In this document: one piece after another, positions 34,659 to 43,126 of the stretch
Numbering within the stretch: position 1 is the stretch's first letter
Layout of the letters: every line of letters begins with the position of its first letter
From: Aquimarina muelleri DSM 19832
Lineage (GTDB): Bacteria; Bacteroidota; Bacteroidia; Flavobacteriales; Flavobacteriaceae
Assembly (NCBI RefSeq): GCF_000430665.1
Contig: NZ_KE387191.1
Location: 53,949 to 107,691 of the forward strand
Length of the DNA stretch: 53,743 nt
Direction of reading: 5' to 3'
Position numbers and translations under genes: made by a program
Notes under the pieces: generated by a model
The model's database searches: none
What the model was told of the DNA's origin: nothing
Seen by the model: only the letters and a program-made list of their open reading frames with translations

Positions 34659-37600
34659 ATGAGTAAATATAATAAGATTCTAATTATTTGTGTTGCAGTA
34701 TTACTTAGTTCTTGCGCAACATACTCTCCTAAATATAAAGTCGAAAATTTTGATTCGACATTACCAGACAAAGAAATAGAAAAAAGGTTTTATTTGATAG
34801 GAGATGCAGGATATGCCAAGATTAATGAAAGTACAAAAGGGCTATCTATACTTAAAAATTTTTTAGATAAGACAAAGACAGAAAATGATCATCTTATTTT
34901 TTTGGGAGATAATATTTATCAAAAAGGAATGCCCAAGAAAGATGCTGTAGATAGGGTTTTAGCAGAACATAGGGTAGATGCTCAAACAGAAGCAGTAAAA
35001 ATGTTTAAAGGAAATGTTGTTTTTATTCCAGGAAATCATGACTGGTATAATAATGGAGTAGAAGGGCTGGAGAGACAAGAAAAATATGTATTAAAGATAG
35101 GTGATAGGAATGCTTTTTTACCAAAAAATGGATGCCCTATCGAAAGTGTGGAAATAAGTAATAAAGTGCATCTTTTGGTTTTAGATACGCAATGGTATCT
35201 TGCAGATTGGGATAAAAATCCAACAATTAATGACAATTGCGATATTAAAACGCGTGAAAAACTTTTTATTGAAATCGAAAGCGAGTTAAAAAAACATAGC
35301 AAAAAAACTATTGTAATAGCAATGCATCACCCTTTGTTTACTAATGGGGAGCATGGAGGAAAGCATAGTTTTAAAAAACATATCTTTCCTCTAAAAAACA
35401 AAATACCTATTCCTGTTTTAGGATCATTAGCTATTCAAATAAGATCTCAGGGAGGGATTTCGAGCCAAGATTTGTCTAATACGCATTATAATAAACTAGT
35501 GAGGCGATTATCGACTATGGCACGAGGAGTAGATAAAGTAGTATTTGTTTCAGGACATGAACACTCTTTACAGTATTTAGATAACGGACTTAAACAAATA
35601 GTCTCTGGTTCTGGGTCTAAGGTTTCGGCAGCTTCCTTAGGAAAGGAAGGACTGTTTTCTTATCCAGGTCAAGGATTTGCTGTGTTGGATATTTATAAGG
35701 ATGGATCTTCTAATGTACGGTTTTTTGGAAATGATAAAGGTAAACCTAAATTAGTATATCAAACCAAAGTACATGAAAAAGAAAAAGAATTTGATTTTAG
35801 CAATGTTAAAGATTCTTTTGAACAAAAAGTAGAGGCTTCTATATATAGTAAAAATGAAATAAAAAAATCAAAATTATATAAATTTATATGGGGAGATCAT
35901 TATCGATATGTATATGGAACAGGTATTAACGTTCCTGTAGCAACCTTAGATACTTTAATGGGGGGCTTTACTATTGACAGGCAAGGAGGAGGACAAGTAA
36001 CAAGATCTTTACGTATTATAGATACAGAAGGTAAACGATATAGCCTTAGAGCTATGCGAAAGAGTGTTACACAGTTTTTACAAAAAGGAGCATTTAAGTA
36101 TACTTATTTAAATAACACATTTGATAATACTATTATAGAAGATGTACTTTCTGATTTCTATACATCTAGTTATCCATATGCATTTTTGGCAGTAGGTACA
36201 ATGGCAGATGCAATAGGTGTGTATCATGCAAACCCTAAGCTGTATTATATACCTAAACACCCTAGTTTAGGAGTGTATAATGAAAATTTTGGAGATGAAA
36301 TATATTTTTTGGAAGAACGCCCAGGAAAAGAATATAAAAAGGAAATCTCTTTTGGAAAACCAAATGATATAGAAAGTACAGATGACCTTTTAAAAAAACT
36401 CAGGAAAGACGAAAAATACCAAATAGATGAAAAACACTATATAAGAACCAGACTTTTTGATATGCTTTTAGGGGATTGGGATCGCCATTCAGATCAATGG
36501 CGTTGGGCAAGGTTTGATAATGACAATACTAATATATATAGACCAGTTCCTAGAGATAGAGATCAGGTTTTTTCTAACTATGATGGATTTCTTTTGGATG
36601 TAATAAAATTTGTAGTTCCTCTGGCAAGAAAATTTCAAGTGTATGATAACGAACTTAAAAATGTTAGATGGATTAATCAATCTGGTTTGCCATTAGATAG
36701 AGCATTAATTCAAAATTCGGGTAAAGAAATATGGGAAGAACAAGCTAAATATATTAAAGAAAACTTGTCTGATGTGTCTATTGAAAATGCTTTTTCAGAT
36801 ATTCCTAAAGAACTTCAGGACGAAACTATCCAAAAAATTAAAAACGATCTTAAAGATAGAAGAGATAGTATTGAAAGCATAGCGAAACGTTATTATAAAT
36901 ATTTATCAAAGCATGTTGTTATTACAGGAACCGATAAAGATGATTTTTTTGAGATAAATAGAGAAGATAATAAAACAACGGTAAAAATAGCAAGAATAAA
37001 AAAGAACGAAATTAAAGAACCTTATAGCAATAGAACTTTTTACTCTAGTGAAACTAAAGAAATTTGGGTTTATGGATTGGATGATGACGATCAATTTGTT
37101 GTAAAAGGAAAAGGAACTAATCCAATAAAAATTCGAATCATTGGCGGTCAAAATAATGATGTATATCACATTGAAAATGGAAAAAAGATTAAAGTATATG
37201 ACCACAAGTCAAAACCTAATACTATAGAGAAGAAAGGAGGGGCTGATTTTATATTTAGTAATATTTATAGTTATAATATGTATGATTATAATAAGTATAT
37301 AGATAAAACCAATGCTTTGGCTCCTTTTATAGGTTTTAATCCAGACGATGGACTTAATATAAATATCACAGATGTATACACTATTAAAGGGTTTAAAAAT
37401 GATCCTTACCATAGTAAACATAAATTTACAGCAGCATACTATTTTCAGACAGAAGGATATGATGTATCCTATACAGGAGAGTTTGTAAAAGCGCTAGGTA
37501 ACTGGAATTTTTTGGTAGATGGTGTATATACCAGTGAGAATTTTGCACAGAACTTTTTCGGATTTGGTAATGAGACTTCTAATTTTGACAATAAACTTGG

Positions 37601-38357
37601 GTTCGATTATAATCGAGTAAAAACAGGTATATGGTCTATTGGGTTAGGAATCTCTAAAAAGAGTCGTTATGGTAGTGAATTTTTAATTAACGCGGCTTAT
37701 GAAGGAGTCGAAGTTCAGGATACTAAAGATAGACTAATAACATCAGGGTTAAGTTTTGTAACCACAGATTCTGATTTCTTTGAACGTAAGTTTTTTAGCA
37801 ATATAGAGATGACTTATAAGTTCGAAAGCTATGATAACGTTATTAATCCAACCAGAGGAATGTTATTTAAATTACAAAGTGGGGCCAGAACTAATATAGA
37901 AGATATAGAAAAAACGTATGGATATATATATCCAAGATTAAGTTTTTATAATTCAATTACCAAAAATAGAAAGCTAGTACTTAAAACAGATGTCATTGCA
38001 GGAATCAATTTAGGTAATAATTTTGAATTTTATCAAGGAGTAAAGTTAGGAGGATTAAATGGATTAAGAGGATATAGAGAAGAACGTTTTACTGGGCAAA
38101 GTGCATTAGCTTTTAGTGCAGATTTAAGATATAGTTTTAATACATTTAAAACAGGTTTGTTGCCCTTACAACTTGGTGTTTTTGGAGGTTATGATATAGG
38201 GAGGGTATGGTTGGATTATGAAAATTCGGATCTATGGCATGACTCTGTTGGAGGTGGATTATGGATTAATGCCTTAGATACAGTTGGAGGACAATTAGGA
38301 GTATTTACTAGCAATGATGGCGTACGGTTTACTTTTGGTTTTGGTATGAGTATATAA
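34659..38357 (+). CDS. Surface phosphoesterase with kinase-like middle and BamA-like barrel
   Basis: The 1232-residue lipoprotein (signal ending LLSSCATYS) has an N-terminal calcineurin-like metallophosphoesterase: GDAGY (~48), GDNIYQKG (~83), GNHDWYNNG (~125), MHHPLF (~223) and GHEHS (~299). The middle, about 410-740, has GGGQVTRSLRI, YSLRAMRKS, LLGDWDRHSDQWRW (~605) and PRDRDQVF (~630), an order reminiscent of HipA/FAM20-like kinases. From about 890 it becomes an outer-membrane beta-barrel with GLRGYREERF (~1135), as in BamA/ShlB, ending with a typical terminal strand. Phosphoesterase and barrel are well supported; kinase likeness is inference. It is divergent from the HD-PycTM gene by 54 bases, and a GNAT gene follows after 14. 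Confidence 0.85.
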   Translation: MSKYNKILIICVAVLLSSCATYSPKYKVENFDSTLPDKEIEKRFYLIGDAGYAKINESTKGLSILKNFLDKTKTENDHLIFLGDNIYQKGMPKKDAVDRVLAEHRVDAQTEAVKMFKGNVVFIPGNHDWYNNGVEGLERQEKYVLKIGDRNAFLPKNGCPIESVEISNKVHLLVLDTQWYLADWDKNPTINDNCDIKTREKLFIEIESELKKHSKKTIVIAMHHPLFTNGEHGGKHSFKKHIFPLKNKIPIPVLGSLAIQIRSQGGISSQDLSNTHYNKLVRRLSTMARGVDKVVFVSGHEHSLQYLDNGLKQIVSGSGSKVSAASLGKEGLFSYPGQGFAVLDIYKDGSSNVRFFGNDKGKPKLVYQTKVHEKEKEFDFSNVKDSFEQKVEASIYSKNEIKKSKLYKFIWGDHYRYVYGTGINVPVATLDTLMGGFTIDRQGGGQVTRSLRIIDTEGKRYSLRAMRKSVTQFLQKGAFKYTYLNNTFDNTIIEDVLSDFYTSSYPYAFLAVGTMADAIGVYHANPKLYYIPKHPSLGVYNENFGDEIYFLEERPGKEYKKEISFGKPNDIESTDDLLKKLRKDEKYQIDEKHYIRTRLFDMLLGDWDRHSDQWRWARFDNDNTNIYRPVPRDRDQVFSNYDGFLLDVIKFVVPLARKFQVYDNELKNVRWINQSGLPLDRALIQNSGKEIWEEQAKYIKENLSDVSIENAFSDIPKELQDETIQKIKNDLKDRRDSIESIAKRYYKYLSKHVVITGTDKDDFFEINREDNKTTVKIARIKKNEIKEPYSNRTFYSSETKEIWVYGLDDDDQFVVKGKGTNPIKIRIIGGQNNDVYHIENGKKIKVYDHKSKPNTIEKKGGADFIFSNIYSYNMYDYNKYIDKTNALAPFIGFNPDDGLNINITDVYTIKGFKNDPYHSKHKFTAAYYFQTEGYDVSYTGEFVKALGNWNFLVDGVYTSENFAQNFFGFGNETSNFDNKLGFDYNRVKTGIWSIGLGISKKSRYGSEFLINAAYEGVEVQDTKDRLITSGLSFVTTDSDFFERKFFSNIEMTYKFESYDNVINPTRGMLFKLQSGARTNIEDIEKTYGYIYPRLSFYNSITKNRKLVLKTDVIAGINLGNNFEFYQGVKLGGLNGLRGYREERFTGQSALAFSADLRYSFNTFKTGLLPLQLGVFGGYDIGRVWLDYENSDLWHDSVGGGLWINALDTVGGQLGVFTSNDGVRFTFGFGMSI

Positions 38358-38371
38358 AATAATTAGAAATA

Positions 38372-38920
38372 TTGAATAGAAAACTAGTAACAAAAAGACT
38401 TTGTCTTAGTTTAGTAGAAAAAACGGATGCGCAAAAAATTCATCAATTACATTCTATACCAGAAGTAGATAAATTTAATGTATTAGGAATTCCCGATAAT
38501 ATAAAAATTACAGAAATGATTGTAGCTAAATGGATAGATTTTATTCGTTTACAAAAAGAGTATGTTTTTACTATAGAAACGGTCGATAAAAAAGACTTTA
38601 TAGGATTAATCGCTATTAAAATCGGAAACCCTAAATATAAAATAGGAGAGGTTTGGTATAAATTAAATCCATCTTTTTGGGGTAAAGGCTATGCTACAGA
38701 GGCATTAAAAGAAATTTTGCGTATTGGTTTTGAGAAACTTAATTTACATAGAATTGAAGCAGGATGCGCTATCGATAATATAGGATCTATTAGAGTTCTT
38801 GAAAAATCAGGAATGAATAAAGAGGGGCATAAACGAAAAGTTTTACCTCTTAAATCTGGTTGGTCAGATAATTATGAGTATGCTATTTTAGAGGAAGATT
38901 GGGATACTCAATCTAGCTGA
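38372..38920 (+). CDS. GNAT N-acetyltransferase, RimJ/RimL type
   Basis: The 182-residue enzyme should acetylate an amine, possibly a protein N-terminus, with acetyl-CoA. It has the RimJ/RimL layout: first strand LVTKRLCLSLVE, the helix and acetyl-CoA loop PSFWGKGYATEALKEIL, and HRIEAGCAIDNIGSIRVLEKSGM. The start is a TTG; no ATG occurs before the first conserved strand. It begins 14 bases after the phosphoesterase-barrel gene and is probably co-transcribed. Its last 13 bases overlap the end of the convergent gene. Confidence 0.88.
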   Translation: MNRKLVTKRLCLSLVEKTDAQKIHQLHSIPEVDKFNVLGIPDNIKITEMIVAKWIDFIRLQKEYVFTIETVDKKDFIGLIAIKIGNPKYKIGEVWYKLNPSFWGKGYATEALKEILRIGFEKLNLHRIEAGCAIDNIGSIRVLEKSGMNKEGHKRKVLPLKSGWSDNYEYAILEEDWDTQSS

Positions 38921-39756
38921 TACTCATATAAGCTAGCTTTTTTATGGCCTGTTTTTTCATCTGTAATAAAAAGAGTAGAGTCATTTTTAAAACAAACACC
39001 TTCTTTTTGCGAATTGTGGTGTAATTTTATTTTTTGAATATTTCCATTCCATAAGTTGTCTCCTTTAAAATCACGAAGTAAAAAAACTTTGTCATGAGTA
39101 AGGAGAGCTATTTTATCATTTGTTTTATTAATTGCAGCTCCAGTGATAAAACAATCCGAATTATTGTTACAAATTTCATATTCTCCTATTAATTTGGCTA
39201 TATGTTGTCCTGATGTAGTAGGGATTTTATATAATTTGGTAATTCCTTTTGCTTTTTTACTTCTATTTTTAGTAAATAAATATAGATTGTTCTTCAGATA
39301 TATAAAAGCTTCTACATCAAAATTTAATTCCTTTTTTTTAGGCGGAAATTTCTTTTGATCCTCATAAGTGAATTCAATTTTTGAAACCGACAAAGAATTA
39401 GATAAAATCCCAGAGACTTTATAAATGTTTAAATCTTTTCGGTCATTACTATTATTGCCAAAATCTCCAATATAGATGTTGTCTTTATGATCGTATGCCA
39501 AATCTTCCCAATCTATATTTTTAGTTTCTGGAATTTTAATTTGTTGTAATATCTCACCTTTTAAATCTAAACAAAATAACGTATTATCATTACCAGAATC
39601 ATTAATAGCATATACCTTATTATTAGATAACATTGTTATACCTGATATCTCATTAAGACTATTAGGAAAGCTATGAATATTTGATATACCTGATTTCTTG
39701 TTTTTTTGGCAACTAACTGAGATAGCTGCCAAAAAGATAAGGTAGGAAAATCGCAT
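38908..39756 (-). CDS. Beta-propeller lipoprotein
   Basis: The 282-residue protein from the ATG at 39756 has a lipoprotein signal (LAAISVSCQKN). The mature part has repeated strand motifs of a propeller: EISGITMLSNNKVYAINDSG, WEDLAYDHKDNIYIGDFGNN and KNDSTLFITDEKTG. The pattern resembles SdiA-regulated or esterase-like/phytase-like propellers of Bacteroidota. An enzymatic role is not assigned. The nine-codon upstream extension would overlap dps; the chosen start lies four bases after the dps stop codon, so co-transcription with dps is likely. Confidence 0.78.
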   Translation of the reverse strand: MRFSYLIFLAAISVSCQKNKKSGISNIHSFPNSLNEISGITMLSNNKVYAINDSGNDNTLFCLDLKGEILQQIKIPETKNIDWEDLAYDHKDNIYIGDFGNNSNDRKDLNIYKVSGILSNSLSVSKIEFTYEDQKKFPPKKKELNFDVEAFIYLKNNLYLFTKNRSKKAKGITKLYKIPTTSGQHIAKLIGEYEICNNNSDCFITGAAINKTNDKIALLTHDKVFLLRDFKGDNLWNGNIQKIKLHHNSQKEGVCFKNDSTLFITDEKTGHKKASLYEYQLD

Positions 39757-39760
39757 TATT

Positions 39761-40213
39761 TTATTTTCTTTGATTCCACGCATTAAGCATCCAACTAGTT
39801 TTTTCTATTTCTCCGATATACGTTCCTGTTATATCCAGTGTTCCGTCATCTTTTGCATTTTCAGCAGAAGCAGTTACTTTTTTTAACTGTTTAAGAAGAG
39901 CAATATGATCCTCAAGAATTTCGGATACCATTTTCTGATCTATAAGAGTAGAATCCGCTTCTTTAATATTAGATAAATTTAAGTATGCACTAAAATTGCT
40001 AACAGGGTTCCCTCTTAGAGTTAAGATTCTTTCTGCAATTTCATCTATTTTTAACTTGGCATCTTCATAAAGTTCTTCAAATTTAGCATGAAGTTCAAAA
40101 AAATGAGGGCCAGTAATATTCCAATGAAAATTTCTTAGTTTTTGATAATGCAAATGATAATCTGCTAATAATATGTTTAAAGCTTCAATTGTTTCTTTAT
40201 TTGAATTGGTCAT
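39761..40213 (-). CDS. dps: DNA-binding ferritin-like protein Dps
   Basis: Dps forms a 12-subunit shell that oxidises and stores iron and protects DNA from peroxide. The 150-residue protein has the ferroxidase ligands His30, His42, Asp57 and Glu61 in the NFHWNITGPHFFELH and KIDEIAERI segments, at the spacing of classic Dps (31/43/58/62). The N-terminal tail is short with few Lys, so direct DNA binding may be weak. A TATTTTTG promoter element lies about 33 bases upstream. The propeller lipoprotein gene follows after four bases. Confidence 0.95.
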   Translation of the reverse strand: MTNSNKETIEALNILLADYHLHYQKLRNFHWNITGPHFFELHAKFEELYEDAKLKIDEIAERILTLRGNPVSNFSAYLNLSNIKEADSTLIDQKMVSEILEDHIALLKQLKKVTASAENAKDDGTLDITGTYIGEIEKTSWMLNAWNQRK

Positions 40214-40245
40214 AGTTTATTCTTATTGTTTGTTAGATTTCAATA

Positions 40246-40253
40246 CAAAAATA
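40246..40253 (-). promoter_or_regulatory. dps: Candidate dps promoter -7 element
   Basis: On the minus strand this reads TATTTTTG, a match to TAnnTTTG, about 33 bases before the dps ATG. No matching TTG is seen at the usual upstream distance. Confidence 0.4.
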
Positions 40254-40306
40254 TGATAATAAAAAATTATAATATGAAGTTACTATAGTTACTTGTAATA
40301 CGGGTA

Positions 40307-40861
40307 TTATTGTAATCGATTTATGATTTTATTAAGAATTAAATTATAATAAGAATCGTCATGAGGAACATATATTTTAGATTGTAAAGAATCCTGCAAA
40401 TGCTCCTTTAATAAATTATGGTGTGTAAGAGTAGTATCAGAAACTTCTTCTTTTTGGAGTAATAGTGATGTGATTGGTACCTCTAGATGTGAAAGGTAAA
40501 TATGATGAAATTCATTATCATAAAGATTTGGTTTGGGTATTTTTTTGGATAAGTATATTCCTATAAAATCTAGATTCATTTTAGAAATGGACAAGCCAAT
40601 TTCTTCTTTAATTTCTCTTATAGCAGCATTTTCAGGAGTTTCTCCAGCTTCGATATGACCAGCAACAGAAACATCCCATAAATCAGGATACGTATCTTTA
40701 TTATAAGCTCGTTTTTGTAATAATACTTCTCCATTTTTTGTGTAAAACCAAATATGTACACTTGCATGATATAATCCTAACCGATGTGCTTCGGATTTTA
40801 ATCTTACTTCTCCCGTAAACTTTCCTATTTCATTTAATATATCTATAAGTTCATCTGTCAT
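40307..40861 (-). CDS. Nudix hydrolase, IPP-isomerase-like
   Basis: The 184-residue protein has a complete Nudix box starting at Gly68: G-x5-E-x7-R-E-x2-E-E-x-G, ending at Gly89. The preceding HIWFYTKNGEVLLQKRAYNKD and WDVSVAGH match the YfcD/IPP-isomerase-like branch. It likely removes a nucleoside or other diphosphate; the substrate is not clear. No isomerase-specific cysteine can be confirmed. It is transcribed alone, head-to-head with the zinc-ribbon/HTH gene at 40998. Confidence 0.9.
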   Translation of the reverse strand: MTDELIDILNEIGKFTGEVRLKSEAHRLGLYHASVHIWFYTKNGEVLLQKRAYNKDTYPDLWDVSVAGHIEAGETPENAAIREIKEEIGLSISKMNLDFIGIYLSKKIPKPNLYDNEFHHIYLSHLEVPITSLLLQKEEVSDTTLTHHNLLKEHLQDSLQSKIYVPHDDSYYNLILNKIINRLQ

Positions 40862-40997
40862 TTGTGTATTGTTTGTTTTAAAAAACAGTGTTATATCTAT
40901 TAAAATAGCTTTAAAAGTTAAATGTTTCTATAATTAATATTAAATAGTTGTTATATTTTTATTGCTAAAATAATATATTTATGCAAAAATACTATAT

Positions 40998-41417
40998 ATG
41001 AATCTGGATTCCTGTCCCAATTGTGGTTCTGCTAAATATATAAAAAGCGGAATAATAGATAATAGACAAAGATATCGATGCAAAAATTGTAATTATTATT
41101 TTACAGTTAATAAGCTAGGTAAAAGGATTGACGACTATTATGTTAACAAAGCATTACAGCTTTATTTGGAAGGGTTGACCTATCGTGAAATAGAACGAAT
41201 ATTAGGGGTTTCTCATGTAAGTGTTATTAATTGGGTTAAAAAATATAATATTAAAAGACCATACAATGCAGAATACCACCCTACATACAAAATATTAAAC
41301 GCTTCAGAACTAGGGGTATATTTTCAAAACCCTGCAAATATTAAAGGAGCAGGAGTGATAGTAACAGAATTGGGAGATAAATTTATGCTTATAAAATGGG
41401 AGCGATTTAGAGAATAA
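40998..41417 (+). CDS. Zinc-ribbon/HTH protein resembling IS1 InsA
   Basis: The 139-residue protein has an N-terminal zinc ribbon (Cys6, Cys9, Cys28, Cys31 in CPNC and CKNC) and a helix-turn-helix (about 45-80: ALQLYLEGLTYREIERILGV then SHVSVINWVKKY), the layout of IS1 InsA. It then has its own C-terminal part (about 95-139, ending FMLIKWERFRE) with no DDE catalytic domain and no InsB frame behind it. No terminal inverted repeats are seen around it. It is probably a domesticated DNA-binding protein. It is the first gene of the rightward acetate-type cluster, so a regulatory role there is the best guess. Confidence 0.75.
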   Translation: MNLDSCPNCGSAKYIKSGIIDNRQRYRCKNCNYYFTVNKLGKRIDDYYVNKALQLYLEGLTYREIERILGVSHVSVINWVKKYNIKRPYNAEYHPTYKILNASELGVYFQNPANIKGAGVIVTELGDKFMLIKWERFRE

Positions 41418-41451
41418 CTATATTAATTAGCAATAAACTATATTAATTTTT

Positions 41452-41472
41452 ACTGCTCGACATAATTTTTAG
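41452..41472 (+). promoter_or_regulatory. Possible operator before the porin gene
   Basis: TACTGCTCGACATAATTTTT (41451-41470) resembles a sequence at 48381-48399 before acs: both have TACT, two G/C, TCGA and TAATTTTT, with two extra bases here. The site is 70-88 bases upstream of the porin ATG. Only two examples exist in the window. Confidence 0.35.
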
Positions 41473-41539
41473 ACTTTTAGCAAGTGCACAACACTACGCA
41501 AGTAGTATAATTATTTTATACAAATCAAATTCTTAAATT

Positions 41540-42772
41540 ATGAAAAAGCTTTTACTGCTACTTTTTTTAGGTAGTTTTTTGATTTCGCACCCAATCTTTT
41601 CTCAAGGATCTCCAGATTATACGGGGGGGCTTAAAGTTAAACTTAATGAAGATGGTTCAAAGTATTTTAGAATTATTTCTTGGGCTCAATTTTGGGCCAG
41701 ATACACCGATGATGTTCCAGATGATGAAAGTAATACAGATTTTAGCATTCGAAGAGCAAGAATTTTAATGTATTCACAAATCAGTAAAGATTTTTTAATC
41801 CTTACTCATTTTGGATTAAATAGCTTAAATGCAGATAATATGAGCCCTGTAGGTAAAGATGAAAGCTCACAACTATTCTTTCACGGAGTTTGGGGACAGT
41901 ATAGTTTAGGATCAAACCATGCAATTGGTGGAGGGTTACATTATTGGAATGGTATTTCTCGTCTTAATAACCAAAGTACTCTTAATATTATGACACTGGA
42001 TAATAATAGACAATCATGGGCAACAATAGGATTATCAGATCAATTTGCTCGTCATATTGGTATTTATGCTAAAGGTACTTTTGGTAAATTACAATATCGA
42101 GTTTCGGTTAATGAATCTATAACAAATAATCTTCAAGAAGAAACAGATCCTGTAAATGATGGATCGGCTGTATACGCAGGAAGAAAATTATTAGGATCTA
42201 AAGATGCAGGAAAGAACTTTGCGGGATATTTTGATTATAATTTTATGGATCAAGAATCTAATTTTTTACCATACAAAGTAGGCTCTTACTTAGGAGGAAA
42301 AAAAGTATTTAATGTAGGAGCAGGCTTTTTTTACCATCCAAAAGGTAGTGTAATAGCAGATACAAATGGGGTTTTAGAAGGAGAAGACATAGCAATATTT
42401 GCTATAGATGCTTTTTATGACGCTCCTTTAGGAGAGAACGGTTCTGCTATTACAGCATATGCAACCTATCAAAATAATGATTATGGTAAAAACTATACTC
42501 TAGGACAAACCTATGAAACAGGTTCTATGATATACGGACATGTAGGATATGTTATACCTAATGATAATAAAAAAACAAAATTTCAACCGTATGCATCTTT
42601 TAATACTAGGTCTATAGATGCTATCGATGATAATGCAACAACATTTGGGCTTGGAGCAAATGCCTATTTTAATGGTCATAATTCTAAACTTACCTTAGAA
42701 TATCTGAACACGAAATATGGCGAAAATGATGCTCAAAGTTTTATAACCTTACAAGCAATGATCTATCTCTAA
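41540..42772 (+). CDS. Outer-membrane porin
   Basis: The 410-residue protein has a signal peptide (MKKLLLLLFLGSFLISHPIFSQ) and a chain of amphipathic strands: FRIISWAQFWARYTDD, FSIRRARILMYSQIS, GIYAKGTFGKLQYRVSVNES, with a final SFITLQAMIYL strand. This matches OprO/OprP-like porins of Bacteroidota. It is followed after 11 bases by the DUF4212 gene and then the symporter, so it probably lets the symporter's substrate across the outer membrane. The substrate, acetate or another small carboxylate, is inferred from the cluster. Confidence 0.85.
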   Translation: MKKLLLLLFLGSFLISHPIFSQGSPDYTGGLKVKLNEDGSKYFRIISWAQFWARYTDDVPDDESNTDFSIRRARILMYSQISKDFLILTHFGLNSLNADNMSPVGKDESSQLFFHGVWGQYSLGSNHAIGGGLHYWNGISRLNNQSTLNIMTLDNNRQSWATIGLSDQFARHIGIYAKGTFGKLQYRVSVNESITNNLQEETDPVNDGSAVYAGRKLLGSKDAGKNFAGYFDYNFMDQESNFLPYKVGSYLGGKKVFNVGAGFFYHPKGSVIADTNGVLEGEDIAIFAIDAFYDAPLGENGSAITAYATYQNNDYGKNYTLGQTYETGSMIYGHVGYVIPNDNKKTKFQPYASFNTRSIDAIDDNATTFGLGANAYFNGHNSKLTLEYLNTKYGENDAQSFITLQAMIYL

Positions 42773-42783
42773 AACTTATAATT

Positions 42784-43047
42784 ATGTCAGAAAAACAAAA
42801 AAAAGCCAGTGCATATTGGAAAGAAAACGTAAGATATTTATTCATTTTATTAGCAATTTGGTTTGCTGTATCCTATGGTGCAGGTATACTTTTTAAAGAT
42901 GTATTAAATCAATTTCACATGGGAGGTTTTCCATTAGGATTTTGGTTTGCACAACAAGGTTCTATCTATGTATTTGTGATTTTAATCTTTGTCTACGTTC
43001 GATTAATGAACAAATTAGATAAAAAATATGGGTACGATAAAGATTAA
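42784..43047 (+). CDS. DUF4212 symporter small subunit
   Basis: The 87-residue protein has two membrane helices (about 17-37 and 53-76) with the conserved AYWKENVRYL start, MGGFPLGFWFAQQGSIYVFV centre and a charged tail. DUF4212 genes normally precede a sodium:solute symporter of the acetate-permease type, as here with 79 bases between. It is thought to be an accessory subunit of that transporter. The role is known by association only. Confidence 0.9.
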   Translation: MSEKQKKASAYWKENVRYLFILLAIWFAVSYGAGILFKDVLNQFHMGGFPLGFWFAQQGSIYVFVILIFVYVRLMNKLDKKYGYDKD

Positions 43048-43126
43048 GAGGTAGAAAAAAGAGTAGGATTTAATCCTATACATAACACATGTTTTCTAAA
43101 ATTATAAACAACTAAAAAAATATATT

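Noticed and set aside
36489..37421. Antisense frames inside the phosphoesterase-barrel gene.
   Set aside because: The sense frame has clear domain motifs throughout; the antisense products are low-complexity Ile/Phe/Tyr-rich chains.
40998..41417. Complete IS1-family insertion sequence.
   Set aside because: No InsB/DDE frame follows and no terminal inverted repeats flank the gene.
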